From the NCBI GenBank assembly GCA_965229635.1, contig OZ245894.1, forward strand, positions 8,184,001-8,248,000: a stretch of DNA of 64,000 bases, read 5' to 3'. A program made the position numbers and the translations under genes. This document shows, piece by piece, positions 7,755-16,331 of this stretch. How positions within the stretch are numbered: position 1 is the first letter of the stretch; every line of letters starts with the position of its first letter. This stretch comes from BQJU01 sp965229635. GTDB taxonomy: Bacteria > Bacteroidota > Bacteroidia > Chitinophagales > Saprospiraceae. The notes beneath the pieces were generated by a model, which did no database searches, was not told the origin of the DNA, and saw only the letters and a list, made by a program, of their open reading frames with translations.

Positions 7755-8759
7755 ATGACTTTAGAAAAGAATAAAAAAAATGCGATCATAAAAAAGCTGC
7801 TTTTGTTGATTATTTGCCTGTCCTGTCAGATGATACATGCACAGGACCGTTTGCAGGACTCAACGGAAGGTTTCTCTTTTGAGATCAACTACTGGTTCAA
7901 TATGCATCATTTTCTATGGATGGAGTCCTTTATCAATGTAGAAAAAGACAGCACGCTTATTGATCAAAACATCGCCCCGGATGCTCAAAAAATCCTCGCC
8001 AGGGGATTGGCATACTACAAAGATAGCCTGACTGAATATAATTTAAGAAGTAGTGACTACATGACCGAATTTAAGCATTGGATTACTACTCAAGATTTTG
8101 AATTATCTCAAGTGCCGACGAAATTTCAGGAACATGTTGATATACTCCAGGAAGTGAGTGCAGTTTATATGACAGCTTTTTGGCCCATCCATAAAGCGGC
8201 CTGTGAAAAGGTGTTGAGCGAAAATATCGACTTGATAAGGCGTACTGAAGAAAGATATGCTTATGGTATTCAGGAACTCACCCGCCAACGCTGGCAAAAC
8301 GAAAAAATCAAGGTTGATATCACCTATTATGGCACCGCTACAACCTGGAATTTCAACCATCGTCCTTATACCACACTTTTTCCCACGCATGTGGTCATGA
8401 ATGCCATTGGAGAAAATGAGGTAGAAGGCAACTGGGTTGAGCTGTTATTTCATGAGGCCGCCCATCACTTAATATTGGGTAGCTCCTACTTTGTAAGCGG
8501 CACCATAAAGGATGTAAGTGAGGTAATGGATGTCAAACCTCCCAGGTCATTTTGGCATGCCTACCTTTTCTACTTGACCGGAGAATTGACCAAGCAGGTT
8601 TTTGCCGAGGAAGAGCTCAATTATAAGACTACTTATATGCAACGAACTGGTGTGTTTGGAAGGTATTATGCCTTATTGGACAAGTATTTAAAACCATATA
8701 TGGACAGGGAGGTCACACTGGCAGAAGCTACGAGGAAAATTTTGACGGAGCTAAAATAA
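7755..8759 (+). CDS. Secreted putative zinc metallopeptidase (HEAAH)
   Basis: The 334-residue protein has a basic N-terminus and hydrophobic segment ending IHAQ, a likely export signal. Residues 233-238 read HEAAHH, matching the HExxH zinc-binding motif and set in a hydrophobic helix (VELLFHEAAHHLIL). A candidate third ligand, Glu, could lie in the DVSEVMD segment about 20 residues on. I do not recognise the family beyond the motif. It is placed behind a DUF6090-like gene; a second, unrelated HExxH protein lies 1 kb downstream. Confidence 0.65.
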   Translation: MTLEKNKKNAIIKKLLLLIICLSCQMIHAQDRLQDSTEGFSFEINYWFNMHHFLWMESFINVEKDSTLIDQNIAPDAQKILARGLAYYKDSLTEYNLRSSDYMTEFKHWITTQDFELSQVPTKFQEHVDILQEVSAVYMTAFWPIHKAACEKVLSENIDLIRRTEERYAYGIQELTRQRWQNEKIKVDITYYGTATTWNFNHRPYTTLFPTHVVMNAIGENEVEGNWVELLFHEAAHHLILGSSYFVSGTIKDVSEVMDVKPPRSFWHAYLFYLTGELTKQVFAEEELNYKTTYMQRTGVFGRYYALLDKYLKPYMDREVTLAEATRKILTELK

Positions 8760-8892
8760 TTGGCGTAAATAATATAACTTTCAGACTAATTGAGAGTGAT
8801 AAAGCTTAGCCAAGCGGAGGTACACTTTTTGTTAGAAACCAGCAAAATTTTATTGCTAACCCCTTGTCGTAATCAATACCAACTCAAGCAAT

Positions 8893-9495
8893 TTGAAGAA
8901 CATAAACACAAAAGCTAAAAGCAAGAAAAACATAATATTAGTCTACGGTTTAGCAGGTAGCGGAAAGTCAACTTTAATTCACTATGTGACGAAAAGGATC
9001 AAGAATACTATTTTGCTAAAAAAATATTCTACTAGGGAAATTAGAGAATATGAAAAGCATGAAAACGACATAGTCGATAACCATTTCATAACTGAAAAAG
9101 AGTTCAATCTACTAAACGTGGATTGTTACCATATCAAGCAGGGCATTGCCTATGGAGTATGTTATAAAGAGCTTGATGAAATCTTAGACCTTGGAAAATA
9201 TGCAATTATTTCTTCCCCATCTTCTATATTGAGACAAATCAATAAAGATTATCAAGGCCAGGTTATCAACATATTAGTCAAATCAACGATAGAAGAATGT
9301 AGAAAAAGAATCAGTCTTCAAAAAATGTCCGAAGAGCAAAGGCTTTTGAGAATGAAGTTTTGGGATGAATCCAAATATTATGAAGAAGAATTCAACTTTG
9401 ACTTTATAATCAACAACCATAGCACTCTCCAGGCATACCTCAAAACCATTGAATTTAATTTGATTAAGTATTTTCATCAAAGCCTTATAAAGTAG
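8893..9495 (+). CDS. Guanylate-kinase-like P-loop protein, orphan
   Basis: The 200-residue protein starts at a TTG; no better in-frame start precedes the P-loop. Walker A is GLAGSGKST (residues 19-27). It is followed by STREIREYE, an F-I-T-E-K-E-F segment and Y-G-V near residue 97, all laid out as in guanylate kinases (the TTR-x-x-R, F-x-x-x-x-E-F and Y-G-T blocks), and by a lid-like stretch with CRKRIS. Housekeeping guanylate kinases are of similar length but conserve these blocks better, so this is a divergent relative. The gene is clearly richer in A and T than its neighbours, which suggests transfer. Its substrate is unknown. Confidence 0.65.
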   Translation: MKNINTKAKSKKNIILVYGLAGSGKSTLIHYVTKRIKNTILLKKYSTREIREYEKHENDIVDNHFITEKEFNLLNVDCYHIKQGIAYGVCYKELDEILDLGKYAIISSPSSILRQINKDYQGQVINILVKSTIEECRKRISLQKMSEEQRLLRMKFWDESKYYEEEFNFDFIINNHSTLQAYLKTIEFNLIKYFHQSLIK

Positions 9496-9718
9496 GATAA
9501 GCGGATAGCAGGAAGCCATATCTTAAACCAGTTACTTTTATTTTATCGCCCCAAAATCTTCAGTCTGAAGCGTTGCCTACAAACATGCACCTAGCATGCC
9601 ACCGCGAAATTATCAAGTTGCGCCAGGTGGGAAATTAAGTAGCAGGTTAGAGAGCAATAATAGGGTCCACATTATTTCGTTAAAGAAGTAATACACCTGA
9701 TTTGTAAAGCCCTCAGTC
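9496..9718. other. Intergenic stretch, nothing recognised
   Basis: No reading frame or strong hairpin is evident between the P-loop gene and the DUF5700-like gene. Confidence 0.3.
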
Positions 9719-10798
9719 ATGAATAACCACTTCACTTTCGCTTTTCTCGTTGTAATTCTATTGACCTTCAAACATGATCTGAAAGCACAAATCACTATTG
9801 ACACCTCAGCCATTGCGGTTTTCTGGGAGGTTGCCGATACCCTCAGCGCCGATAAAATACCTTCCGGGCAACTTTGGGCAAAATTTAGCAATCATCCGGC
9901 CTACGCTCAAATTCAAAAATCAGGAAATCGGGTGACTTTTTTAAAGCGGATTTTGCCGCTCGTGTTTCGTCCGTCTCAATCAGAGAAGCTACAGGAAACA
10001 CTGGCGGGACCGGAGTCTTTTCAGCAGTATTTTGCGCAACACCTGCAAGAGGTGAAGTTGAAACGGCAGGAGTTGAACGTCTATCTTAAATCAAATCAGC
10101 TCTCGGAGTATAAAGAGGCCTACCAGCTGAGTCTTCAATATTTACCCGAAGACCTCAAGGATGAACTACCCGAAATGATGATCTACATTGCCTTGTTTGA
10201 AGACAATGGATTTGGCGGTAAAGTCATTACCATGGACCTGCTGCACTTATTAAAGGGCACGCCCCTGGAAAACAGGCACTTTTTTGGTCATGAATTCCAT
10301 CATGCGCTGAGGAATCAATCAAAAACCTACACCCTTTATGATCCGGACTCCAGTGCCTTTTATCCGATCATCGAAGCGCTAAACAAAATGCCATTGGAGG
10401 GTGTGGCCAGCATGATTGACAAGTCAAAATATTTTAATGAAGCCTACTATTCCAACACAGATGCGATGAGTGTCACGCAGCAGGAAACAGTCGCCGAATT
10501 TCAGCAACTGGTAAAGGGTGCCCCAACGAACCTACAGCGTATTGACTCCATCCTTACGACAGACCTCCCCGAGGTAGAAAAGGGCAAAATGATCTTCCAA
10601 CAGTTACCCTGGAGTGGACACGCCATCGGCTTCTACATGGCCCGGGCCATAGATAAAGCCTTGGGCAGAGAAAAGCTGATTGCTACTCAATATTCCTGCA
10701 TTGATTTTGTGTTGATCTATCAGGAAGCGGCCAAAATGGAAGAGGGGCTGTATCAATTTTCTGAAAAAGCAATTGGGTTTTTAAGGGGATTGAGGTAA
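9719..10798 (+). CDS. DUF5700-like secreted putative Zn-dependent protease
   Basis: The 359-residue protein has a signal peptide ending LKAQ. Residues 191-195 form HEFHH, an HExxH zinc-binding motif, and an E-G-V-A-S segment 32 residues later (E227) could give the third ligand of a gluzincin. Overall spacing and the E-D-N-G-F-G-G stretch before the motif fit the Bacteroidota DUF5700 group annotated as putative zinc proteases. The next gene starts close behind, so co-transcription is likely. Activity is inferred only from the motif. Confidence 0.72.
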   Translation: MNNHFTFAFLVVILLTFKHDLKAQITIDTSAIAVFWEVADTLSADKIPSGQLWAKFSNHPAYAQIQKSGNRVTFLKRILPLVFRPSQSEKLQETLAGPESFQQYFAQHLQEVKLKRQELNVYLKSNQLSEYKEAYQLSLQYLPEDLKDELPEMMIYIALFEDNGFGGKVITMDLLHLLKGTPLENRHFFGHEFHHALRNQSKTYTLYDPDSSAFYPIIEALNKMPLEGVASMIDKSKYFNEAYYSNTDAMSVTQQETVAEFQQLVKGAPTNLQRIDSILTTDLPEVEKGKMIFQQLPWSGHAIGFYMARAIDKALGREKLIATQYSCIDFVLIYQEAAKMEEGLYQFSEKAIGFLRGLR

Positions 10799-10830
10799 TA
10801 TTGGTATTGAGAAAATCATCAATAATACGC

Positions 10831-11355
10831 ATGCAAAACTTTGAACAACGACTAAAAGGAGGACATCCCAACTCCCTGGGCAATACAGTGGAGGTGGTTG
10901 AGGAAGTCCTGAACAATCACGAGCAATTTGACGAATTGTTCAACTGCTATTTCAGTGATGATGAGGTAGTTCGCTTGCGGACCTCAAATGCCATGAAAAG
11001 GCTTTGCAAAGCGCACAAGTCCCTGCTGATCCCATACATTGACCGACTGCTCACCGAGATCGCCGCCATTAATCAGGCATCCACCCAATGGACCTTGGCT
11101 CAGCTATTCGACATGCTGGAAAAAGAAATGACCGAACCGCAAATGACCCAGGCAACGCAAATCATGAAAAATAATCTCGCCAATCACAATGACTGGATTG
11201 TGCTGAACCAGACAATGGATACACTGACTATGTGGGCAAAAAAGGACGAGGAATTAAAAGCATGGATTTTACCTCATTTGCAAAGACTCACTGCCGATGC
11301 CAGAAAATCCGTTGCCGGAAAGGCGAATAAGATGGTTAATTTGTTGAAGAAGTGA
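10831..11355 (+). CDS. HEAT-repeat-like helical protein
   Basis: The preferred start is the ATG at 10831 (MQNFEQRL), because an upstream TTG at 10801 gives a poor leader. The 174-residue protein is made of paired amphipathic helices with words such as VRLRTSNAMKRLCK and DARKSVAGKANKMV, typical of HEAT/armadillo-like repeats that act as binding scaffolds. There is no signal peptide, so it is probably cytoplasmic. No enzyme motif is seen. Confidence 0.6.
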   Translation: MQNFEQRLKGGHPNSLGNTVEVVEEVLNNHEQFDELFNCYFSDDEVVRLRTSNAMKRLCKAHKSLLIPYIDRLLTEIAAINQASTQWTLAQLFDMLEKEMTEPQMTQATQIMKNNLANHNDWIVLNQTMDTLTMWAKKDEELKAWILPHLQRLTADARKSVAGKANKMVNLLKK

Positions 11356-11373
11356 AATAGAAAACAAATAGTC

Positions 11374-11841
11374 ATGAAGCACCTCATCTGGAAACTGGTA
11401 CTACCCTTAACCATCATTTCCTTTGCTGTGTTTACCAAATGGTGGTACGTGCTTCCCGTTGATCCGCCGGCTACCATGATGAGTGGATTTCCGCTGCCTT
11501 TTGTATGTCCCGGATGGCATACCTCGCTTTCCTTACAAATCTTTGTCGGTGAGTTGATCATCAATTTTGGCGTTTATTTTTTGTTTTGGTTTTTGCTGGT
11601 TTATGGGATTGATCGTTTTGTCATGCGAATCCAATTACCTAAATTAGTAACGATTGCTTTACTGTCCATTGCGGGACTTGTATTGGTGGGAACAACCTTA
11701 ATCGCAAGCCTTCACGAGAAATTGTTTTATGCCAAAAGGCCTTTTGAGATGCATGTAATGACAACCGGTTATAAATTTATCTGGCAGGATTTGGAGCGGC
11801 CTGATTTTCAACAGTATGATCCAAGGAAGGCAAATCAATAA
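11374..11841 (+). CDS. Hypothetical inner-membrane protein
   Basis: The 155-residue protein has three strongly hydrophobic segments: an N-terminal one (LVLPLTIISFAVF), a central one (GVYFLFWFLLVYG) and a third (VTIALLSIAGLVLVG). Cys and Trp sit in a loop after the first (PFVCPGWH). I recognise no family. It ends directly, in the same frame, before a remnant of a DUF6624 gene. Confidence 0.55.
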   Translation: MKHLIWKLVLPLTIISFAVFTKWWYVLPVDPPATMMSGFPLPFVCPGWHTSLSLQIFVGELIINFGVYFLFWFLLVYGIDRFVMRIQLPKLVTIALLSIAGLVLVGTTLIASLHEKLFYAKRPFEMHVMTTGYKFIWQDLERPDFQQYDPRKANQ

Positions 11842-12033
11842 ATTTATGACCGCACCCAAGTCAACAGCAGTGAGATGCAACGGTACGGTACCCAGTTTGC
11901 CCACGTTGACCCGGTGAGCAAAACAGTAGAATTACAACCGGTAGAGGACCCCGAAAATCTGGACGAGCGGAGAAGAGAAATGGGGTTAATGCCAATTGAG
12001 ATGTATAAGCGATTTGTGTTTAGGAGCTTTTAG
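11842..12033 (+). pseudogene. DUF6624-like C-terminal remnant
   Basis: The frame immediately after the stop of the membrane-protein gene stays open for 63 codons and reads QRYGTQFAHVDP, then PVEDPENLDERRREMGL and PIEMYK, which matches the C-terminal end of DUF6624 proteins. The N-terminal two thirds are absent. An internal ATG at 11875 could only start a 52-residue piece. It is best read as a truncated gene. Confidence 0.6.
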
Positions 12034-12119
12034 ACGACTGCTAGATTTTTATTTCACCAGCCATATTGACAATAAGAAAAAAAAACAGCATTTTTGTAAT
12101 TATAAAGTAATTACAATTT

Positions 12120-12359
12120 ATGAAATTACCAATCATCCAAATAGGCAATTCCAAAGGAATTCGATTGGCAAAGACGATTCTGGAGAGATATCAAATTACC
12201 GATAAAGTAGAGATAATCTTTAAGGAGGGGTATTTGATACTCAAGCCAGCATATCAGCCGAGAGCAGGCTGGGAGGCAGCCTTTGAAAAAATGCATGAAA
12301 GGGGCGACGATGAACTACTCATTGACGATATTTTTGAAGATGAATTGCTTGACGAATGA
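12120..12359 (+). CDS. mazE: MazE-type antitoxin (AbrB/SpoVT fold)
   Basis: The 79-residue protein has the swapped-hairpin DNA-binding start IQIGNSKGIRLAKTIL that defines MazE/AbrB-like antitoxins, followed by an acidic C-terminal tail (RGDDELLIDDIFEDELLDE) that would wrap the toxin. The stop overlaps the start of the mazF gene by 4 bp (ATGA), the usual coupled arrangement. MazE-MazF complexes generally repress their own promoter. Confidence 0.85.
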   Translation: MKLPIIQIGNSKGIRLAKTILERYQITDKVEIIFKEGYLILKPAYQPRAGWEAAFEKMHERGDDELLIDDIFEDELLDE

Positions 12360-12685
12360 ACCAACGATTGATGCAATATCAGATTGTTATCGTCAATTTG
12401 GACCCAACCATAGGTAGTGAAATCAAAAAAACGCGTCCGTGTGTGATCATTTCCCCTAATGAAATGAACCGCCCATTGCAAACTGTTATCATAGCGCCCA
12501 TCACTTCTAAATCAAAAGCCTACCCAACAAGGATAAGAATTAAGTTTCAAGGAAATGAAAACTGGGTGGTCATTGACCAGATTAGGACTATTGATAAAAG
12601 AAGAATTACTCGTGCGCTGGATCAACTTTCTAAAGATGAAATTGTCGCCATCAAGCAGGTAATTAAAGAAACACTGGTTGACTAA
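12356..12685 (+). CDS. mazF: MazF-type endoribonuclease toxin
   Basis: The 109-residue protein carries the PemK/MazF signatures: an N-terminal IVIVNLDPTIGSE, the RPCVIIS strand with the catalytic Arg, a VIIAPITS strand and the VIDQIRTIDKRRI segment bearing the second catalytic position. MazF enzymes cut mRNA at short motifs when the antitoxin is degraded. The overlap with mazE and the shared orientation support a functional pair. The cut motif cannot be predicted. Confidence 0.88.
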   Translation: MNQRLMQYQIVIVNLDPTIGSEIKKTRPCVIISPNEMNRPLQTVIIAPITSKSKAYPTRIRIKFQGNENWVVIDQIRTIDKRRITRALDQLSKDEIVAIKQVIKETLVD

Positions 12686-12714
12686 TCTAACATTATCAAT
12701 AAATTACTTCCTCC

Positions 12715-13062
12715 ATGGCTTACGATGAATTCCTGGCCGACCGCCTCCGGACGGCATTGCACCACAAACAAACTTCCTTTGAAGAAAAGAAAATGATGGG
12801 CGGCCTTTGTTTTATGGTCGATGATAAGATGTGTTTGGGAGTTATGAAGGATCAACTGATGGCCCGTATCGATCCAGAGATTTATCAAGAGGCTCTCACG
12901 AAAAAAGGCTGCACCGAAATGAAATTTACCGGGCGGGCTTTGAAGGGATTTGTCTTTGTGCAACCTGAAGGCATCGACCTGGATAGCGATCTTGAGTATT
13001 GGGTGCAGCTTTGCCTGGATTTTAATCCGAAGGCGAAGTCGAGCAAGAAAAAGAAGAAATAA
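12715..13062 (+). CDS. TfoX N-terminal-domain protein
   Basis: The 115-residue protein matches the TfoX/Sxy N-terminal fold: FEEKKMMGGLCFMVDDKMCLGV, then LMARIDPE and a MKFTGRALKGFVFV segment. It lacks the C-terminal helix-hairpin-helix part of full TfoX and ends in a Lys-rich tail. In proteobacteria TfoX drives competence genes, but these stand-alone single-domain forms have no established role. It lies 29 bp after mazF, probably by chance. Confidence 0.75.
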   Translation: MAYDEFLADRLRTALHHKQTSFEEKKMMGGLCFMVDDKMCLGVMKDQLMARIDPEIYQEALTKKGCTEMKFTGRALKGFVFVQPEGIDLDSDLEYWVQLCLDFNPKAKSSKKKKK

Positions 13063-13122
13063 GTTGGCTATTTAAACCCTTCCGCACCTCCTCAGTCCAA
13101 CCTTCAGTAAATCGCATTACAC

Positions 13123-14496
13123 ATGGAAAAAATCAGGCACCTTTACTGGCGGGCTGGCTTTGGGCTTAGTCCGGCAGAATGGCAGGAGCGGCGGCAATGG
13201 ACGGTTGAACAAGCAGTAAATCACCTGTTTGCGGAAGCAAAAAAGGTTCAACCCATTGCCTTGCACACAGCTGATGCTCCGGAGGAAATGATGGCCGGAG
13301 AGGACGACGCACAAGCCCTGCGCCGCAAAATGGAACGAAAGCTGGTGGGCCAACAAAATGTCAACTGGGTGCAGCGCATGGCCGATCCTAGGGAAAGTGC
13401 GCTGGTGGAGCGTATGAGTCTTTTTTGGCACGGGCATTTTGCCTGTCGCACGCTGGGGAGCAAGCTGGCGGTCAACTACCTCAATACCATTCGCACCCAC
13501 GCCCTGGGCAATTTCCGCGATTTGGTGCTGGCCATCGCCCGAGAACCGGCGATGATTCGTTACCTCAATAATCAGCAAAATAAAAAGGATTCTCCCAATG
13601 AGAACTTTGCGCGGGAGTTGATGGAGCTATTCACCATCGGTCGCGGTAATTATACGGAGCAGGATATCAAGGAATCGGCTAGGGCCTTTACCGGCTGGTC
13701 GAGTAACCTAAGAGGAGAGTTTGTATTCCGGATGCGGCAGCACGATTATGAGAGGAAGACTTTTTTCGGTAAAACCGGCAATTTCGACGGGGAAGACATC
13801 ATCGATATTTTGCTGGAGCAAAAACAAACGGCACTATTCCTCACCCGCAAGATTTACCGCTACTTCGTTAACCGAAAGGTGGATGAAAATATCGTGCAGC
13901 ATCTGGCGGAGCAATTTTACGAAAGTAACTACCATATTGGCCAATTGATGCGCACCATCTTTACCAGCGATTGGTTTTACGATTCGCGCAATGTGGGTAC
14001 AAAAATCAAATCGCCCATTGAATTTATGGCGGGTGTCATGCGACAGTTGAACGTGGATTTTGAAGATCCGATGTCGCTCATTTTTGTACAAAAGGCCTTG
14101 GGGCAGATGCTGTTTAATCCGCCCAATGTAGCCGGATGGCCGGGCGGTAAAAACTGGATCGACAATTCTACCTTGATGTTGCGCCTCAATCTGGCGATGT
14201 ATTTGCTGCAATCAGCAGAGGTTAACTTGCGTACCAAGGATGACTTTGAGGCTCAGGGCCGGGGCAAAGCACAACGAAAACTCAAAGCGACGGTAGATTT
14301 TCAACCGATTGTGCATTGGCTTAATGCCAAATCGGAAAATGAGACATTTGCTGACCTCAGCCAGTGGTTGCTTTCGCAACCTAATCCTTTCCAGTCATCT
14401 GCCGTTGAGGCATTTCTAAAAGATCGGTCTAAAGAGGCACTTATTCAAACCACCGTGACCGGTATCCTTTCCCTTCCGGAATATCAAATGTGTTAA
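13123..14496 (+). CDS. DUF1800 family protein
   Basis: The 457-residue protein is typical of DUF1800 in length and in motifs such as HLYWRAGFG at the start, the MSLFWHGHFACR segment, QNKKDSPNENFARELMELFTIG and AFTGWS. Its role is unknown. It is followed after 2 bp by a DUF1501 gene, a pairing seen across Bacteroidota and Planctomycetes, so the two proteins very probably act together. No signal peptide is visible on this member, whereas the partner carries a Tat-like one. Confidence 0.9.
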   Translation: MEKIRHLYWRAGFGLSPAEWQERRQWTVEQAVNHLFAEAKKVQPIALHTADAPEEMMAGEDDAQALRRKMERKLVGQQNVNWVQRMADPRESALVERMSLFWHGHFACRTLGSKLAVNYLNTIRTHALGNFRDLVLAIAREPAMIRYLNNQQNKKDSPNENFARELMELFTIGRGNYTEQDIKESARAFTGWSSNLRGEFVFRMRQHDYERKTFFGKTGNFDGEDIIDILLEQKQTALFLTRKIYRYFVNRKVDENIVQHLAEQFYESNYHIGQLMRTIFTSDWFYDSRNVGTKIKSPIEFMAGVMRQLNVDFEDPMSLIFVQKALGQMLFNPPNVAGWPGGKNWIDNSTLMLRLNLAMYLLQSAEVNLRTKDDFEAQGRGKAQRKLKATVDFQPIVHWLNAKSENETFADLSQWLLSQPNPFQSSAVEAFLKDRSKEALIQTTVTGILSLPEYQMC

Positions 14497-14498
14497 TC

Positions 14499-15692
14499 AT
14501 GAAAAGAAGAGACTTTCTTAAAAATAGCGGACTGGCCTCGACGGCCCTATTTGTACCTTCCTTTTTGCAGGCCGGCCATTTTGGTAAGCCTGGCCGTAGC
14601 CGCACCGGTAAAACCCTGGTGGTCGTGCAGCTTTCCGGCGGTAATGACGGACTGAATACCATCGTCCCCTACCGCAATGAAATCTATTATCAAAACCGAC
14701 CAACGCTGGGCATTCCCAAGCAGGAAGTGCTACAAGTCAGCGACGATTTAGGTTTTAATCCCGCCATGGCTTCCTTACGGGAATTGTACGATGATGGCCT
14801 AGTCAGTATTGTCAATAATGTAGGCTACCCCAATCCCGACCGATCGCACTTCCGTTCGATGGATATCTGGCATACCGCCAGCAAGAGTGATGAATACCTT
14901 AGTACCGGCTGGCTGGGGCGCTACCTTGACAGCAATTGTATGGATTGCCAGACGCCTTATCATGCCCTGGAGGTGGACGACAGCTTGAGTCTGGCGCTAA
15001 AAGGTGCGGAGCACAACGGATTTGCCATGAGTGATCCAAGGCAGTTAAAGAGAACGACCGACAATAGGTTTTTGAAATATATTGCCACCCAACATGACGA
15101 TCACGGTGATGAGCAGGTGGCCTATCTCTACAAGACCATGATTGATGCGCAATCGTCCGCTGCTTATTTGCACGAAAAGTCAAAGGTGCATCGTACCCAG
15201 GCCGATTATCCGACTACGCCTTTTGGCAAAGACTTAAAACAAGTTGCCGAACTGATCACCGCTGATACGGACACCAAGATTTACTACCTCAGCCTTACCG
15301 GTTTTGACACCCACGCCAACCAGCAGAACCAGCAAACCCGTTTGCTCAAACAATATGCCGATGGCATGAAGGCTTTTGTATCCGACCTAAAAGCCAACAG
15401 GCTAATGGATGATGTCTTGATTCTTACCTTCAGTGAATTTGGCCGCAGGGTCAAACAAAATGCCAGTCGCGGTACCGACCACGGCACGGCCAACAACCTG
15501 ATGTTGATTGGTGGACAGCTCAAAAAGCCCGGCTTCTTCAATGACGGCCCCGACCTGACGCGTCTGGATCAAGGCGACTTGATTTATCAGGTGGATTTCC
15601 GAAATATCTATGCCAATATCCTGAACCAGTGGCTGGATGCGGATGCCATGAATATTCTGAACGGACGATTTGAGGGGATGAGATTGGTATGA
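14499..15692 (+). CDS. DUF1501 family protein (Tat-type signal)
   Basis: Starting at the second in-frame ATG gives MKRRDFLKNSGLASTALFVP, a twin-arginine-like export signal. The 397-residue protein contains VVQLSGGNDGLNTIVP near the start, NPDRSHFRSMDIWHTA, TGFDTHANQ, FSEFGRRVKQN and RGTDHGTANN, the alkaline-phosphatase-superfamily-like blocks of DUF1501. It is translationally coupled to DUF1800. The pair is thought to be exported or cell-envelope associated, but no reaction is established. Confidence 0.9.
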   Translation: MKRRDFLKNSGLASTALFVPSFLQAGHFGKPGRSRTGKTLVVVQLSGGNDGLNTIVPYRNEIYYQNRPTLGIPKQEVLQVSDDLGFNPAMASLRELYDDGLVSIVNNVGYPNPDRSHFRSMDIWHTASKSDEYLSTGWLGRYLDSNCMDCQTPYHALEVDDSLSLALKGAEHNGFAMSDPRQLKRTTDNRFLKYIATQHDDHGDEQVAYLYKTMIDAQSSAAYLHEKSKVHRTQADYPTTPFGKDLKQVAELITADTDTKIYYLSLTGFDTHANQQNQQTRLLKQYADGMKAFVSDLKANRLMDDVLILTFSEFGRRVKQNASRGTDHGTANNLMLIGGQLKKPGFFNDGPDLTRLDQGDLIYQVDFRNIYANILNQWLDADAMNILNGRFEGMRLV

Positions 15693-16012
15693 TGGTGGAG
15701 TAAAGATGGTTGAGCGTTTAGGCGGGCGGGGAGTTGCTTCATTATTCTGCTGGTTCTTTGATTTCAGTGATATTACTGTTGATTAGGTTGAGGCGGGGGA
15801 GACGGTATAGATGATTGAGAAAGTTTAGAGTTTAGGGGTTTAGAGTTTAGATAAATGCACGCAGCATGTCATCCTGCAAATTCTTAAATTCTGGAAATCC
15901 TACTGTATTTTAGTTTAATGGTTAAAGTTTAGGCGGTATCAACTTCGCCGGAGGCTTCGTTGATCAAAGAAGGTCGATGTTGCAAACATTTCCCAAGCGA
16001 GGATTCAGTTAT
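15693..16012. repeat. Composite intergenic repeat, copy near 15.8 kb
   Basis: No gene is present. From about 15825 the sequence carries TTTAGAGTTTAGGGG strings, then a GCAAATTCTTAAATTCTGG module, the GTTTAATGGTTAAAGTTTAG module (from 15913), a TCAACTTCGCCGGAGGCTTC module and GGTCGATGTTGCAAACAT (15972-15989) followed by CCCAAGCGA. The same modules recur in the same order in other gaps of this window (35.8, 36.9 and 57.8-58.5 kb). Confidence 0.75.
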
Positions 16013-16306
16013 GGGCATACCTTTTAAGCCGACCAGCTTGAAATTTCGAGCCGCCGCCCCCTAACGTTCTGTCATTCTTCAACCTGAAGAGGGTGGGAAT
16101 AAATAAAAGCCCACCCACATCCGCCAAACCGCCAATGGTCTACGTACAGCTTGCGCAGTCAGCACAGAGCTGTCAGGGTAGGATGCTGTGAGTAGCATCT
16201 ACAGTTTCGCCGACGAGGCTTTAGGCAATGACCTAAAGGTGAATCACGCTGCAATTTAACAAAAAAGTTTTAATTTTAAAAATTAAAAACAAATTTATTT
16301 ATATCA
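16013..16306 (-). repeat. Dispersed ~300-bp element, copy A
   Basis: Read on the minus strand, this copy has an AT-rich start (AATTTTTAATTTT-type), TTAAATTGCAG, CCCTGACAGCTCTGTGCTG, the GCTGTACGTAGACCATTGG block, TTGGCGGATGTGGGTGGG and a hairpin formed by GGGTGGG and CCCACCC (16091-16116) around an A/T loop. The same blocks in the same order occur at 33513-33957 and 51075-51350. No reading frame is kept between copies. Confidence 0.8.
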
Positions 16307-16331
16307 GAATAGGTTCTCCTCTTCAATATAT

